A DNA stretch of 64,000 bases from an uncultured Saprospiraceae bacterium (GCA_938002665.1 CALLAE010000038.1:23173-87172); one strand, 5' to 3'. Positions 44,470-54,208 are shown, numbered from the stretch's first letter. Numbers and translations: made by a program. The notes: generated by a model from the sequence alone, not told the origin.

Positions 44470-44509
44470 ATATATAAGATTTTTTTCTAATATGTAAAAT
44501 CTTATATAT
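44470..44509. repeat. AT-rich 14-bp inverted repeat between pnp and rpoD
   Basis: Perfect arms ATATATAAGATTTT (44470-44483) and its complement (44496-44509) with a 12-nt loop, 34 nt past the pnp stop. Lacks a T-run after the stem, so it may be a transcript 3'-end stabiliser rather than a classical terminator. Confidence 0.6.
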
Positions 44510-44542
44510 TACGTACTTACTTTAAGAAAAAGTCCAGTAAGC

Positions 44543-46690
44543 TTAGGCTTTGGGCTGCTCTTCTCTTGGATTAGGGAGTAATACTTTTCTTGATAATCTG
44601 AATTTTCCAGTCTTAGGGTCCTTTCCGATTAATTTTACTTTAACTGGATCTCCTACTTTGAAGACCTCACTTACATCCTTGATTCTAGTGTGAGATATTT
44701 CAGATACATGTAATAGGCCACTCTTACCTTTGAAGTCCACAAAGACTCCGTAAGTCTGAACAGAAGCAACTTTAGCATCATACTCATCACCTACCGAAGG
44801 TTCGAAGGCAATCTCTAGGATTTCATCCTTAGCCTGCTTAAGAGATTCCGCATTGGCAGACGAGATAGATACAATACCTTTTTCGTCTTTTTCTTCTATA
44901 TTAATGGTAGCGCCTGTTCTAGCCTGGATATCTTGGATAACCTTTCCTCCAGGTCCTATGACAGCACCGATGTAACTCTTGTCTATAATTATCTCTTCTA
45001 TTCTAGGCGCATGTGGCTTGTAGTCTGCATTTGCAGTAGAAAGAGACTTAGCCATTTCACCTAAGATATGGATACGTCCTTCCCTTGCTTGGTTAAGCGC
45101 TTTTTCCATAGTCTCATAAGGTAGACCATCTATTTTGATATCCATCTGACAAGCTGTGATACCGTTTTCAGTACCAGTCACCTTAAAGTCCATATCTCCG
45201 AGTGCATCTTCATCTCCTAGAATATCACTTAGAATAGCCATTCTATCACCGTCAGCAATCATACCCATTGCTATACCTGATACGGCTGCTTTGATAGGCA
45301 CACCACCATCCATGAGTGCTAGAGAACCAGCACATACAGTGGCCATAGAAGAAGATCCGTTAGATTCTAAGATATCAGAAACCAATCTGATTGTATATGG
45401 AGTCTCATCAGGTAATACCTGCTGAATAGCTCTTGCTGCTAAGTTAGCATGCCCTACTTCTCTTCTTCCCGGGCCTCTCATAGGCTTAGTTTCTCCCACA
45501 GAAAGTGCTGGGAAATTATAATGAAGTATAAACTTGCTGAAGTAATGATTCAGAGCCGTATCTATCATTTGCTGATCTAGCTTAGAACCTAGAGTAAGAG
45601 AGGTCAATGATTGTGTCTCTCCCCTATTAAATATAGCAGAACCGTGAGCAGAAGGCAGATAGTCCACCTCTGTCCATATAGGTCTTACCTCATCAAAGGC
45701 TCTACCATCCAATCGTTTCTTCTCTTCCAAGACCATATTTCGTATAGTCTCCTTCTTTATTTTTTCAAAGTATTCCTTCGCTTCTCCCATCTTCTCCTCA
45801 GCATACTCCTCACCTTTATCTTCTAGTAAGGCAGCCTTCATGTCATCTTTGACTTTCTTAAGGCCTGCTTTTCTTTCTTCTTTATTTAGTGCTGCTCTTG
45901 CCACTTCTAGCACACCATCTACAGTCTTAGACTTGACGTAAGCTTTGAGCTCTTCATCGACTTCTACTACAGCTACTTCTCTTTTTATCAGACACTTGTC
46001 TCCTACTTTCTGAGCAAGAGCCAGTTGCGCTTCACATTGCACTTTTATTGCTTCGTGACCAGCTTTGATCGCATCTATAAGCTCTTTTTCTTGAGCTTCT
46101 TTCATCTCCCCTTCTACCATCATTACATTTTCCATGGTAGCAGCTACTATAATATCTAGTGTTGCTTCAGCTAATGTTGTTCTGGAAGGATTGATAACAT
46201 ACTCACCATCTATCTTTGCAACTCTTACCTCTGAAAGTGGGCCAGCCCAAGGTATGTCAGAAACAAGTATCGCAGCTGAAGCTGCTAGAGCAGTGTAAGC
46301 ATCTGGTAATCTATCTTCTTCAGCAGATATTAGATTGATAATAACCTGCGTATCATTCATGGTACCATCTGGGAATAATGGTCTGATAGCTCTATCTACT
46401 AGTCTTGAAGTAAGAATCTCATAATCAGATAGTCTAGCCTCCCTTTTGAAGAAGTTTCCTGGTATCCTACCTATAGACGCGAATTTTTCTTGGTAATCAA
46501 CAGAGAGAGGGAAGAAATTCTGACCTTCTCTTGGCTCTGCTGCTTGTACAACAGAACAGAAAAGCATTGTTTTCCCAATCTTAACAACAACAGAACCATG
46601 CGCCTGTGTTGCTAATTTTCCTGTTTCTATAATAACTTCTTCACCATTGGGAAGATTGAATGAGGTAGTAATAGGTGTTTGCTTACCCAT
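44543..46690 (-). CDS. pnp: Polynucleotide phosphorylase
   Basis: Seen: 715 residues: two RNase PH-like domains (first about 15-230, second about 320-555, with RGETQSLTSLTLG and SDILGDEDALGDMDFKV), a KH domain (YIGAVIGPGGKVIQDIQART) and a C-terminal S1 domain (VGDEYDAKVASVQTYGVFVD, FKGKSGLLHVSE). Reaction: phosphorolytic 3'-5' RNA decay in the cytoplasm. It lies 86 nt after rpsO on the same strand, the classic rpsO-pnp order. Confidence 0.98.
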   Translation of the reverse strand: MGKQTPITTSFNLPNGEEVIIETGKLATQAHGSVVVKIGKTMLFCSVVQAAEPREGQNFFPLSVDYQEKFASIGRIPGNFFKREARLSDYEILTSRLVDRAIRPLFPDGTMNDTQVIINLISAEEDRLPDAYTALAASAAILVSDIPWAGPLSEVRVAKIDGEYVINPSRTTLAEATLDIIVAATMENVMMVEGEMKEAQEKELIDAIKAGHEAIKVQCEAQLALAQKVGDKCLIKREVAVVEVDEELKAYVKSKTVDGVLEVARAALNKEERKAGLKKVKDDMKAALLEDKGEEYAEEKMGEAKEYFEKIKKETIRNMVLEEKKRLDGRAFDEVRPIWTEVDYLPSAHGSAIFNRGETQSLTSLTLGSKLDQQMIDTALNHYFSKFILHYNFPALSVGETKPMRGPGRREVGHANLAARAIQQVLPDETPYTIRLVSDILESNGSSSMATVCAGSLALMDGGVPIKAAVSGIAMGMIADGDRMAILSDILGDEDALGDMDFKVTGTENGITACQMDIKIDGLPYETMEKALNQAREGRIHILGEMAKSLSTANADYKPHAPRIEEIIIDKSYIGAVIGPGGKVIQDIQARTGATINIEEKDEKGIVSISSANAESLKQAKDEILEIAFEPSVGDEYDAKVASVQTYGVFVDFKGKSGLLHVSEISHTRIKDVSEVFKVGDPVKVKLIGKDPKTGKFRLSRKVLLPNPREEQPKA

Positions 46691-46776
46691 AATAAGGTAT
46701 TCGTTTTAAGTAGTAAATATTGAATAAAACCTTAGGTAAGACATTTTCTTGTTCCCATCTCACCTGTATCTAAACT

Positions 46777-47079
46777 CTAGTAAACGCCTGAGCCTTCGAC
46801 AGAAGACTTTCTGATTTCTAGTTTTTCTATAATTTCTCTATACCCTACGATATCTTTTTTCGCGAGATAGTTCAGAAGTTTTCTTCTTTTACCTACAAGA
46901 GTCAATAAGGCTCTTCTAGAAGAGTGGTCTTTTCTGTTAGCTTTTAGGTGGTCGGTTAGACTTTGGATTCTGTATGTAAACAGAGCGATCTGACCTTCTG
47001 TAGAACCAGAATTAGCTTTATCGCCTCCATATTGTTGAAAGATTTCTTCTTTCTTTTCTTTTGTTAGATATACTGCCAT
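46777..47079 (-). CDS. rpsO: 30S ribosomal protein S15
   Basis: Seen: 100 residues with the S15 core: GSTEGQIALFTYRIQSLTDH, LKANRKDHSSRRALL, VGKRRKLLNYLAKKD. It is about ten residues longer than E. coli S15 at the C-terminus (RKSSVEGSGVY). Binds the central domain of 16S rRNA. First gene of the rpsO-pnp unit, with an exact -7 box 50 nt upstream. Confidence 0.98.
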   Translation of the reverse strand: MAVYLTKEKKEEIFQQYGGDKANSGSTEGQIALFTYRIQSLTDHLKANRKDHSSRRALLTLVGKRRKLLNYLAKKDIVGYREIIEKLEIRKSSVEGSGVY

Positions 47080-47128
47080 CTTTAATTTTTAACCAAAAAG
47101 GATTACGGAAATCGTATTTTAGCAGGCG

Positions 47129-47136
47129 CAAAGATA
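47129..47136 (-). promoter_or_regulatory. -7 box for rpsO
   Basis: TATCTTTG on the minus strand, exact TAnnTTTG, 50 nt before the rpsO ATG; expected leader about 40 nt. Confidence 0.6.
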
Positions 47137-47197
47137 GCTTTTTTATTCTTTTAAGGCTCCATAAGTTTTTATTCTTCAATTTATCACACTGAGCACT

Positions 47198-47623
47198 ATG
47201 CGTTTCTTTCTGTTAGCCTTGTTTTTATTGGGATTTTGTGCCCACTCAGCTGCTCAAGAACTCCAAATCGACTCTCTAGGATTTGAGACTTTTGAAATGA
47301 CCGAGGGTGATACCAGCTATGTCATGAAGAAATACTTTATGGCCATTCTTAAAACGGGTCCTAACAGAGACCATTCGGCAGAGCAAGCTACAGAAATCCA
47401 GAAAGGCCACATGGAAAACATCTCCTTACTAGCTGAGCAAAAGAAAATATGCATCGCAGGACCCTTTGGAGATCAAGGAGAGATGAGAGGTATTCTGATA
47501 TTCAATGTGCCTACAATGGAGGAAGTAAAGGCACTGGTCGCACAAGATCCAGCAGTCATCGCAGGTAGGCTCATCTTAGACGTTCATCCGTGGTGGGCAG
47601 CTAAGGGCAGTATCTTAGAGTAG
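47198..47623 (+). CDS. Secreted YCII-domain protein
   Basis: Seen: 141 residues with a Sec signal (MRFFLLALFLLGFCAHSAAQ). The body is a YCII-related ferredoxin-like fold: YFMAILKTGPNRDHSAEQAT, IQKGHMENISLLAEQKKICI, AGPFGDQGEMRGILIF and VKALVAQDPAVIAGRL. Family knowledge: YCII proteins are usually cytoplasmic with a His/Asp pair and unknown or dehalogenase-like roles; a secreted form is less usual but occurs in Bacteroidota. The GT-C gene follows 2 nt downstream, so they form one transcript. Confidence 0.85.
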   Translation: MRFFLLALFLLGFCAHSAAQELQIDSLGFETFEMTEGDTSYVMKKYFMAILKTGPNRDHSAEQATEIQKGHMENISLLAEQKKICIAGPFGDQGEMRGILIFNVPTMEEVKALVAQDPAVIAGRLILDVHPWWAAKGSILE

Positions 47624-47625
47624 TC

Positions 47626-49296
47626 ATGCTGGTACTTCTCCTCCAGTGGCTGCTTATCAGTGGCATTGGAATAGCCTTTGGGAAAATCATAATAAAACTG
47701 TTTGCGAAGGCCTCCGCACCTTCAACAACCATAAAGGATTCTACCTTGCTGACCTTCTTATGTGGCCTGTCAGTTGTTCATTTCATAGGTAATGCATGGT
47801 CTTTAGTCATGCCGATAGGTCTTGTCTTTCAAGGACTATTAGTTCTCGTTACTCTATTTACCTATCTGAAATCTCCAGCTAAGGAACTGAGACTCCTCAA
47901 ACCTAATTACGTTATACTCCTTCCTTTATTACTCATTGCTTTATTACTGGCACTACATCCCACTTCCAATGTAGATGAAGCAGGATATTATCTCCCGCAG
48001 GTCAAGTGGCTAGAATCTTATCCCACAGTCAGAGGCTCTGCACTCTTTATTGCTCGTCTCGGATTTAATTCTGCCCTCCACATGCTCAGCGCCATCTTTG
48101 GTTACAGCCAAGTCCTACCAGGTGGAGTATATGAACTCAATGGGCTACTCTTTATGTGGTTTAACTATTATTTCATCTGCGCAGCATACAGAATATTGAG
48201 ATCTAAGTCCAAGTGCTTGTTAGCAGACACCTTACTGGTCTCAGCGCTACTCTTCCCTTTCTCCTTTCTCATTGACTCTATTGATTCTGACTATTTAGTG
48301 ACTATGGGCAGTATCGTCATAATTGCTAAACTCTTAGAATCTTTCAAAAGTGAGGCTGCTACTGAGCTAGAGGATATCTTGATCTATACCATCCTAATTG
48401 CCTTACTCATACAAACAAAACCCTTCGCTGGCTTACTACTCTTTGGGCCGCTCATCCTAACTTGGAAAATGAAGCTTCAGCTTCCATCCAAAGCTCTACC
48501 CTTTTTGCTCTTACTCTTATTTATGATGCCATGGCTCATACGCAACGTGATTATTTCTGGATACCTAGTCTTCCCTGCTTATTACCTTGATCTTTTTGAT
48601 GTATCATGGAAAGTGCCGCATGAGATGGCTAAGGCTTCACTAGATATAATCGGAGAGCATGCTAAGGTGCAGAGCATTAGATTGGACTATCTGTTGGCAG
48701 GTATAGAGGAGTTGAGTTTGTCTGAATGGGTACCTACTTGGGTAGCTTTTCAGAAAGAACAAATGATAGGTTGGTTCGTTCTACTTTTTCTGCCACTTAG
48801 CATCATGGCTTGGGTTGTTAATAATGTTCTCGCTCATAGAAGAGCAGTGAGCACTAAGGTGGAATTGTACTTTCTTTCTGGAGCTCTAGTGGTGCTTATC
48901 TTTTGGTTTCTAAATTTTCCTGCTATCAGATTTGGATGGCCGTGGCTCTTAAGTTTTATAGTTGTCAATGGCTGGCTATTTGTCCAACTTATATTACCTA
49001 GATTAAGTAAGTGGCTGACCCTAGCTTTAATCATCCTGGCATCTCTATCATGGGCGAGACTCAGCTACAAGGTCATCAAACAATCCCCGCAACTAAAAGC
49101 TCATCTCTTATGGCCTCCTGAAACTTTAGTGGATATTGATTGCTCTACAACAATCATCAATAATGTAGAACAAAGAACTGCAAAAGATGCCTACTGTCAT
49201 GGCATATCGCCACCTTGCAAGCCGCACAACAACCCTTACAAGATTATTCCCATGGGAGCTAGTGTAGAAAAAGGATTTAGGATAGAGGGCAAATAA
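47626..49296 (+). CDS. GT-C-like multipass membrane protein
   Basis: Seen: 556 residues with about 12 membrane helices. An acidic motif after the second or third helix (NVDEAGYYLPQVKWL, about residues 107-121) resembles the catalytic DE/ED loop of GT-C glycosyltransferases. The C-terminal tail is short and Cys-containing. Family knowledge: GT-C enzymes move sugars from polyprenyl-phosphate donors to lipids or proteins on the outer face of the inner membrane. Inferred role: envelope glycan assembly. Convergent with lptD, 2 nt between the stop codons. Confidence 0.7.
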   Translation: MLVLLLQWLLISGIGIAFGKIIIKLFAKASAPSTTIKDSTLLTFLCGLSVVHFIGNAWSLVMPIGLVFQGLLVLVTLFTYLKSPAKELRLLKPNYVILLPLLLIALLLALHPTSNVDEAGYYLPQVKWLESYPTVRGSALFIARLGFNSALHMLSAIFGYSQVLPGGVYELNGLLFMWFNYYFICAAYRILRSKSKCLLADTLLVSALLFPFSFLIDSIDSDYLVTMGSIVIIAKLLESFKSEAATELEDILIYTILIALLIQTKPFAGLLLFGPLILTWKMKLQLPSKALPFLLLLLFMMPWLIRNVIISGYLVFPAYYLDLFDVSWKVPHEMAKASLDIIGEHAKVQSIRLDYLLAGIEELSLSEWVPTWVAFQKEQMIGWFVLLFLPLSIMAWVVNNVLAHRRAVSTKVELYFLSGALVVLIFWFLNFPAIRFGWPWLLSFIVVNGWLFVQLILPRLSKWLTLALIILASLSWARLSYKVIKQSPQLKAHLLWPPETLVDIDCSTTIINNVEQRTAKDAYCHGISPPCKPHNNPYKIIPMGASVEKGFRIEGK

Positions 49297-49298
49297 GC

Positions 49299-52241
49299 TT
49301 AGATACCAAAATAGTCCGTCGCTCTATTCTGACCATAGTTATACTTAAGGAAGCTCAGAGCATTAGATCTTACGCCAATGAAGAAGCTATAAGTATTAGC
49401 TCTACCTATAGGTGTCCATGTGATACTCATATCCCAACAATGTAATTTTCTCGTGAAAGTAACGGTAGAGTAAGTCGGGCTTTTCTTCGCAAAATCATAG
49501 CCTATGCTGCCTATATTAACTCCCCAATTTTCTGTCAACTCAAATGAACCAGTAAGAGAAAGAGAATGCGTCGTCATCTCTGAAGAACGGACTTCATTAT
49601 CATTATAGAAGTTATACTTCATGTCGTGCCTAATAGAAAATTTATCTAGTAAGTCATAGACTGACCTCTTCTTTTCTTCTTCCTCCTGATTATCGTGATC
49701 GTGATCATGATCGTGCTTGTGATCATGACCTAGATGGTCATTACCAGCTGGACTATCTACATCCTCACCAGTGGCTATTGCAGAGCCCCTATCTCTTCTT
49801 CCTAAGTTACCGTCTGCAAACAAACCACTATCGTCATAGTCCACTCCTTCTTCATCATTTACAGAACTTTTCTCTTTATCTTTTTCCTTAAGCCATTTTC
49901 TCAATTTCCCAAAAGTGAATCTAGTAGATAGGCTGATAAAACCATTTTCCATTCTGGCTAGCTTCTTTCTATCTGACCACACTGTCTTATTGACTCGTCT
50001 ATTATTAGATTCCACATAGGGGTCAAATAACCATCTAGAATCAAGAGTCGTTATACCTCCAAAAAATCTAGAACTAGAAGTCAGAGAATGTGTACTAAAT
50101 TTCAGACTATCGGCAGCAAAATTATAGTTGCCGGAAAGAGATACCCTATCAAATAACTTAAACTTCTTCTCAGTAGAATCTTTCCTAGAAAAATATTTCA
50201 TTTCTACCACATTATCCACGCCGTAAGTTACCTGTGATCGCAGCCCACTAAATCCTGGAGAACCAAAAGGACCACGATCATAAGGAGAGTAAGTAAGGGT
50301 TCTTTCCCTCCCATCATTATATTCAATAGTATCTATTTGACCCTTTTGATCTGGAGAAAAATTATAACCTACTCTTGGTTTGACTAAATGTCTGATACCT
50401 CTTATCGGTCCTTTGGAGAAAGTCTTGGTGCCAAAAATTTGGGTGGATAAATTTACACCTGCTCCATATGTTCTGAATGTACCTCCACTGCTTAATGTCT
50501 TCATTTCTATAGAATCCAAGGTCTGATAAATACTATCTAATTTAAATTGTAGGCTATCTTGTTCTGTAGGTGGAATAAATCCTTGTGTCTGGACAACATT
50601 GTTTTGGATAGTATTCAGCACCCAAGTCTCTTTGTAGTTAGCACTTGGTGTCAGATTGAAGTATTTCAATACTCTGGTAGACAAAGAAAGATTGGCTTTG
50701 TGTTCCATGCCTGATTTTGCATTCTCTATTGTTTCACGCGTAAACAAAGTAGTGTCCGTTGTGGTCGTCTGTACCTTTAGTCTAGAGCTATAGCCCAAGG
50801 CTAATTTCTCATACCATTTTTTCTCATTGCTCCCTACATTCTTTCGTTCCAGTGGATAGATGGTATTCATTGTGAGAGCAATATCTGGCAGCGTCAGATT
50901 CATTATGTTATTATTAGTATTCTGGTTATGACTTAGTCCCATTCTGAAGCTGAATGGTGTACGAGGCATCTTATGAGTAAAACTGAGATTGGAGGTATAC
51001 TGACTTGTGAGGCTAGATCCAGCATCAAAATTGTTTCGTCTCACATTGTCATTACCGACGATGTTTATAGAACCACCTATTGTTCTATAAGGATGGGCTT
51101 TGCCATCTTGAGTATGACTCAGCCTTATAGAAAAACCTTTCTCAGATAATCTCCCAAATCCTCCATCTGGTCCTGGTAGCTCTGCTTCTCGCTTGTAATC
51201 ATTAAAGGATAAATTTACCGAGCCACTATACTTATATCTTTTTCTGTAATCCGTGACAGAATACAGACCATAGGTCCCACTCGAATAGATATCCGCAGTG
51301 ATTCTAGTATGGATTCTATCATTGATAGGAAAATACCAACCTATCCCCGCTAGACCAAAACCCAAATCCTCACTGTAGAACTGATAGCCTTCTGGAAAGA
51401 TAAGACCTGTAGATGTTGACTCTGTGAGTGGAAAAAAGCCGAACGGAATCCATAATGGCGTCGGTATTCCTGCTATCTCCAATCTAGATGGTCCAGCAAC
51501 TGCTACCTTTTCAGAGACAACTTTCATCTTTTTGGCTCTGAAACCAAAGTGTGGGTGATCAGGATGATTACAGGTTGTCACTAGGGAATTGGCATTATAT
51601 ATCACATCGCTGGTACCGTACAAGTTATCACCTCCACTCACATATTTGGTCTTAGCACCATGCACCCTGAACTCTCCTTCATTAGTGATGGCATCTAAAA
51701 CGATTCCTTTTTCAGTTTCAAAGTTATATCTGAGTCTCTTGTACTCATAGGTCTTCCCATTATCTGAAAAGGTTGGCCGTACAGAGTTTCTTTTGACAGA
51801 AGAGATCATTGCCTCAGCTATTTTGTTCTCCATATCCAGAATGATAAGATCAGCCTTTAATACTTTGTCGGTATAATTGACGAAGGCATCTCCATATAGA
51901 TGCATCAGCTTATTCTTGTTATCATAACGCTGAGAATCTACAGCCCCATAGATTATTTGTTCCTCTAGATCACTATCAGCAAATTTTACTTCAGTCTCTT
52001 TTGATTTACTTTCGGTAGCATTCGGGATGGTATCTATGGACTGTTTTGTATCAGCAAGAGGAAGCGCACTGGTGCTGTCCATAGCTACCATCGGGCTCTC
52101 AAAAGCAGGTGCTGAAATTTGCTCCAATGAGTCAATAGACAAATTATCTACTTCTTGCGCATGGAGGGATCCACCAAGTAAAACAGAGAATATAAATAAT
52201 ATGGAGTAGAATCTTAAAATAATCGGAAATTCATATTGCAA
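49299..52241 (-). CDS. lptD: LPS-assembly outer-membrane protein LptD-like
   Basis: Seen: 980 residues. Signal peptide (to about HAQ, residue 29), a low-complexity linker, an OstA/LptA-like jelly-roll (about 93-250: DNKNKLMHLYGDAFVNYTDK, VLKADLIILDMENK), then a long beta-barrel ending in YFGI. Family knowledge: LptD with LptE inserts lipopolysaccharide into the outer leaflet. Odd: near residues 834-853 there is a His/Asp-rich block (HDHKHDHDHDHD followed by acidic EEEE), encoded by hexamer-like repeats at about 49690-49745. It starts divergently from the amidase gene with 44 nt between. Confidence 0.88.
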   Translation of the reverse strand: MQYEFPIILRFYSILFIFSVLLGGSLHAQEVDNLSIDSLEQISAPAFESPMVAMDSTSALPLADTKQSIDTIPNATESKSKETEVKFADSDLEEQIIYGAVDSQRYDNKNKLMHLYGDAFVNYTDKVLKADLIILDMENKIAEAMISSVKRNSVRPTFSDNGKTYEYKRLRYNFETEKGIVLDAITNEGEFRVHGAKTKYVSGGDNLYGTSDVIYNANSLVTTCNHPDHPHFGFRAKKMKVVSEKVAVAGPSRLEIAGIPTPLWIPFGFFPLTESTSTGLIFPEGYQFYSEDLGFGLAGIGWYFPINDRIHTRITADIYSSGTYGLYSVTDYRKRYKYSGSVNLSFNDYKREAELPGPDGGFGRLSEKGFSIRLSHTQDGKAHPYRTIGGSINIVGNDNVRRNNFDAGSSLTSQYTSNLSFTHKMPRTPFSFRMGLSHNQNTNNNIMNLTLPDIALTMNTIYPLERKNVGSNEKKWYEKLALGYSSRLKVQTTTTDTTLFTRETIENAKSGMEHKANLSLSTRVLKYFNLTPSANYKETWVLNTIQNNVVQTQGFIPPTEQDSLQFKLDSIYQTLDSIEMKTLSSGGTFRTYGAGVNLSTQIFGTKTFSKGPIRGIRHLVKPRVGYNFSPDQKGQIDTIEYNDGRERTLTYSPYDRGPFGSPGFSGLRSQVTYGVDNVVEMKYFSRKDSTEKKFKLFDRVSLSGNYNFAADSLKFSTHSLTSSSRFFGGITTLDSRWLFDPYVESNNRRVNKTVWSDRKKLARMENGFISLSTRFTFGKLRKWLKEKDKEKSSVNDEEGVDYDDSGLFADGNLGRRDRGSAIATGEDVDSPAGNDHLGHDHKHDHDHDHDNQEEEEKKRSVYDLLDKFSIRHDMKYNFYNDNEVRSSEMTTHSLSLTGSFELTENWGVNIGSIGYDFAKKSPTYSTVTFTRKLHCWDMSITWTPIGRANTYSFFIGVRSNALSFLKYNYGQNRATDYFGI

Positions 52242-52285
52242 AAATATTTAATATATTTGATTCTCATTATTAAGGAATTACGCTT

Positions 52286-53065
52286 GTGAGTAACGTATTT
52301 TTAAGTCATTCATCCTTATTTCTTCTTTTTCTTCTCTCTACTATCTTACCTAACCCTTATTTAACGGAAAATAAGTGGCAAAGTATTCACGATCAGACAA
52401 TAAATCAAGCTCACGATCCTATCATTATTGTGATTGACCCAGGACACGGTGGCAAAGACAATGGCTGTAATTCACATTCCCACAAAGAAAAGAGCTTTAC
52501 GCTACCTTTTGCAATAAGACTTGGGCAAGATATACAAAAGCTGAACGAGCATATTCAAGTGATATATACCCGCTCAAGTGACATCTCGCTTTCGCTGAAC
52601 AAAAGAACTGAAATAGCCAATGCCGTAAAGGCAGACTTATTTATCTCTATCCATGCCAATTCTATCCATGATCCTAGCATCAATGGATTTGAAACTTATG
52701 TTTACGGAAACTCTGACCCTGATCAACATCTATCAGCGGCTATACATGCCGATACTGAGACCGGCTATGGAGATATAGCGGACCATATCTTGGCTAGTAT
52801 GCAGAGCACTAATCATCAGGTAGAAAGTATTTCTCTTGCTAACTGCATCACAAGAAACCTAGAAGGAGCGGTTAACCTCAAGAATAGAGGCGTCAAACAA
52901 GCACAATTTAGAGTCCTGAAAAATGCACAAATGCCTAGTGTCTTATTGGAACTGGGCTACCTGACTAATCCTGATGACGAGAGAGTTCTACTGAGCAAAG
53001 AGGGACAGAAGGTTCTTAGTAAAAACATTGCTAAGTCCGTCATGCAGTATTTGGATGCCAATTAG
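52286..53065 (+). CDS. N-acetylmuramoyl-L-alanine amidase
   Basis: Seen: 259 residues from GTG 52286, with a signal-like hydrophobic start. Amidase_3 signature: VIDPGHGGKDNG (zinc His), a conserved Glu in KEKSFTLP, RTEIANAVKADLFISIHANS (second zinc His) and VLLELGYLTNPDDE with the catalytic Glu. Reaction: cuts the amide between MurNAc and L-Ala in peptidoglycan, periplasmic; used in daughter-cell separation or wall turnover. Next to lptD and the MlaD-type gene, an arrangement seen in other Bacteroidota. Confidence 0.93.
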   Translation: MSNVFLSHSSLFLLFLLSTILPNPYLTENKWQSIHDQTINQAHDPIIIVIDPGHGGKDNGCNSHSHKEKSFTLPFAIRLGQDIQKLNEHIQVIYTRSSDISLSLNKRTEIANAVKADLFISIHANSIHDPSINGFETYVYGNSDPDQHLSAAIHADTETGYGDIADHILASMQSTNHQVESISLANCITRNLEGAVNLKNRGVKQAQFRVLKNAQMPSVLLELGYLTNPDDERVLLSKEGQKVLSKNIAKSVMQYLDAN

Positions 53066-53088
53066 CCCCTTCAGTACTTACAAAGTCC

Positions 53089-53096
53089 TACATTTG
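53089..53096 (+). promoter_or_regulatory. Candidate -7 box for the MlaD-type gene
   Basis: TACATTTG matches TAnnTTTG exactly, 32 nt before the ATG at 53129 and just after the amidase stop; suggests the MlaD-type gene has its own promoter. No clear TTG at the -33 distance. Confidence 0.4.
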
Positions 53097-53128
53097 CAAC
53101 CCTAACAAGGTTCATTTCAGCTTCTTAT

Positions 53129-54175
53129 ATGAGACGAGAGATTCTAATAGCACTTCTGGCAATAATTACGGGTATTCTAGCAATATGGGGTTTCAAATTC
53201 CTTAGTGGAGAGAATCTTTTCGGTGATGATAACACCTATTATACCATAGTAGATAATGCAAAAGAAATCAATACAGCGACCAAGGTCCTCATAAATGGCT
53301 ATCAGGTAGGAACTGTGACCTCTATAACACCTAATCCAGATGATATCCGAGATATCAAAATTGCCTTTCAAGTCAAAAAAGAAATTGCCCTTCCAAACTA
53401 TACCAAAGTCCAACTCAGAAATGAAGGCGTCATGGGAGGGAAAGAGTTTGAGCTTGTGTTCGACAAGTACTGTAATGGTTCTAATTGTGCTCAGGACGGT
53501 GCTCTCCTAGAATGTGAAAGCATAGGCTTACTAGGGTCTATAATTACTAAAGACGATCTAGAGCCAAAAATTCAAAGTATAACTTCTAGCATAGACAGGA
53601 CTATAGGCAAGCTAGGTGCACGAGGCAACGATACACCACTAGATAATACGATAAGAGACCTATCGCATACAATGGATAATCTATCCAGTTCTACTGCCCG
53701 ATTTTCCAGTCTCATGAATAGTTCTGCCAAAGACCTAGAGGTGACTCTTTCTAATATGGCAGTCCTCACAGAGTCGCTAGTCAACAGTACTGGAAAGTTA
53801 TCTACAGTCTTAAATGACGTCAGCAAACTGACTGCTGACATGAGTAAAATATCTCTTTCAGAAACCATTAATAAAAGCAATGCGACTATTGACCAAGCTG
53901 GAGTAAGCTTCAAGGCTCTAGAAGGTACACTTACGGATGCCAGCTCAACTGTGCAAGAATTGAATAGTCTACTAAATAGTATAGATAGTAAAGAAGGCAC
54001 ACTAGGTCTCTTACTCCATGATAAGCAACTCCATGATGACCTGCAGTCCACTATGAAAAACATGGACTTACTCTTACAAGATGTGAGACTTAATCCTAGA
54101 AGGTATCTTAAGGTATTCGGGAAGAAAGTTCCTGACTATGAGTTGCCTGAGAATGATCCCGCACAAGGGAAATAG
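53129..54175 (+). CDS. MlaD/MCE-domain protein
   Basis: Seen: 348 residues. One N-terminal membrane helix (about 4-22), then an MCE domain (about 37-118: YYTIVDNAKEINTATKVLIN, GYQVGTVTSI, LRNEGVMGGKEFEL), then a long Ser/Thr/Asn-rich helical coiled region (about 150-310) and a short basic end (LNPRRYLKVFG). Family knowledge: MCE rings carry phospholipids between membranes (Mla and relatives). Inferred: the substrate-binding part of a lipid transporter; the ATPase and permease genes (mlaE/mlaF) are not adjacent in this window. Confidence 0.9.
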   Translation: MRREILIALLAIITGILAIWGFKFLSGENLFGDDNTYYTIVDNAKEINTATKVLINGYQVGTVTSITPNPDDIRDIKIAFQVKKEIALPNYTKVQLRNEGVMGGKEFELVFDKYCNGSNCAQDGALLECESIGLLGSIITKDDLEPKIQSITSSIDRTIGKLGARGNDTPLDNTIRDLSHTMDNLSSSTARFSSLMNSSAKDLEVTLSNMAVLTESLVNSTGKLSTVLNDVSKLTADMSKISLSETINKSNATIDQAGVSFKALEGTLTDASSTVQELNSLLNSIDSKEGTLGLLLHDKQLHDDLQSTMKNMDLLLQDVRLNPRRYLKVFGKKVPDYELPENDPAQGK

Positions 54176-54178
54176 GCA

Positions 54179-54208
54179 TAAAAAAAAGCCTCACATTTCT
54201 GTAAGGCT
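54179..54208 (-). terminator. Terminator of rpsT
   Basis: Stem AGCCTcACA (54187-54195) / TGTaAGGCT (54200-54208) with one mismatch; on the minus strand it is followed by nine T (54179-54187). It lies between the convergent MlaD-type gene and rpsT. Confidence 0.75.

Noticed and set aside
44470..44509. Classical rho-independent terminator for pnp
   Set aside because: The hairpin is long but AT-only and is not followed by a T-run on the minus strand; listed as an inverted repeat instead.
49686..49745. Short DNA tandem repeat as a regulatory or non-coding element
   Set aside because: It is in frame within lptD and encodes the His/Asp block, so coding explains it; reported as a finding about the protein.
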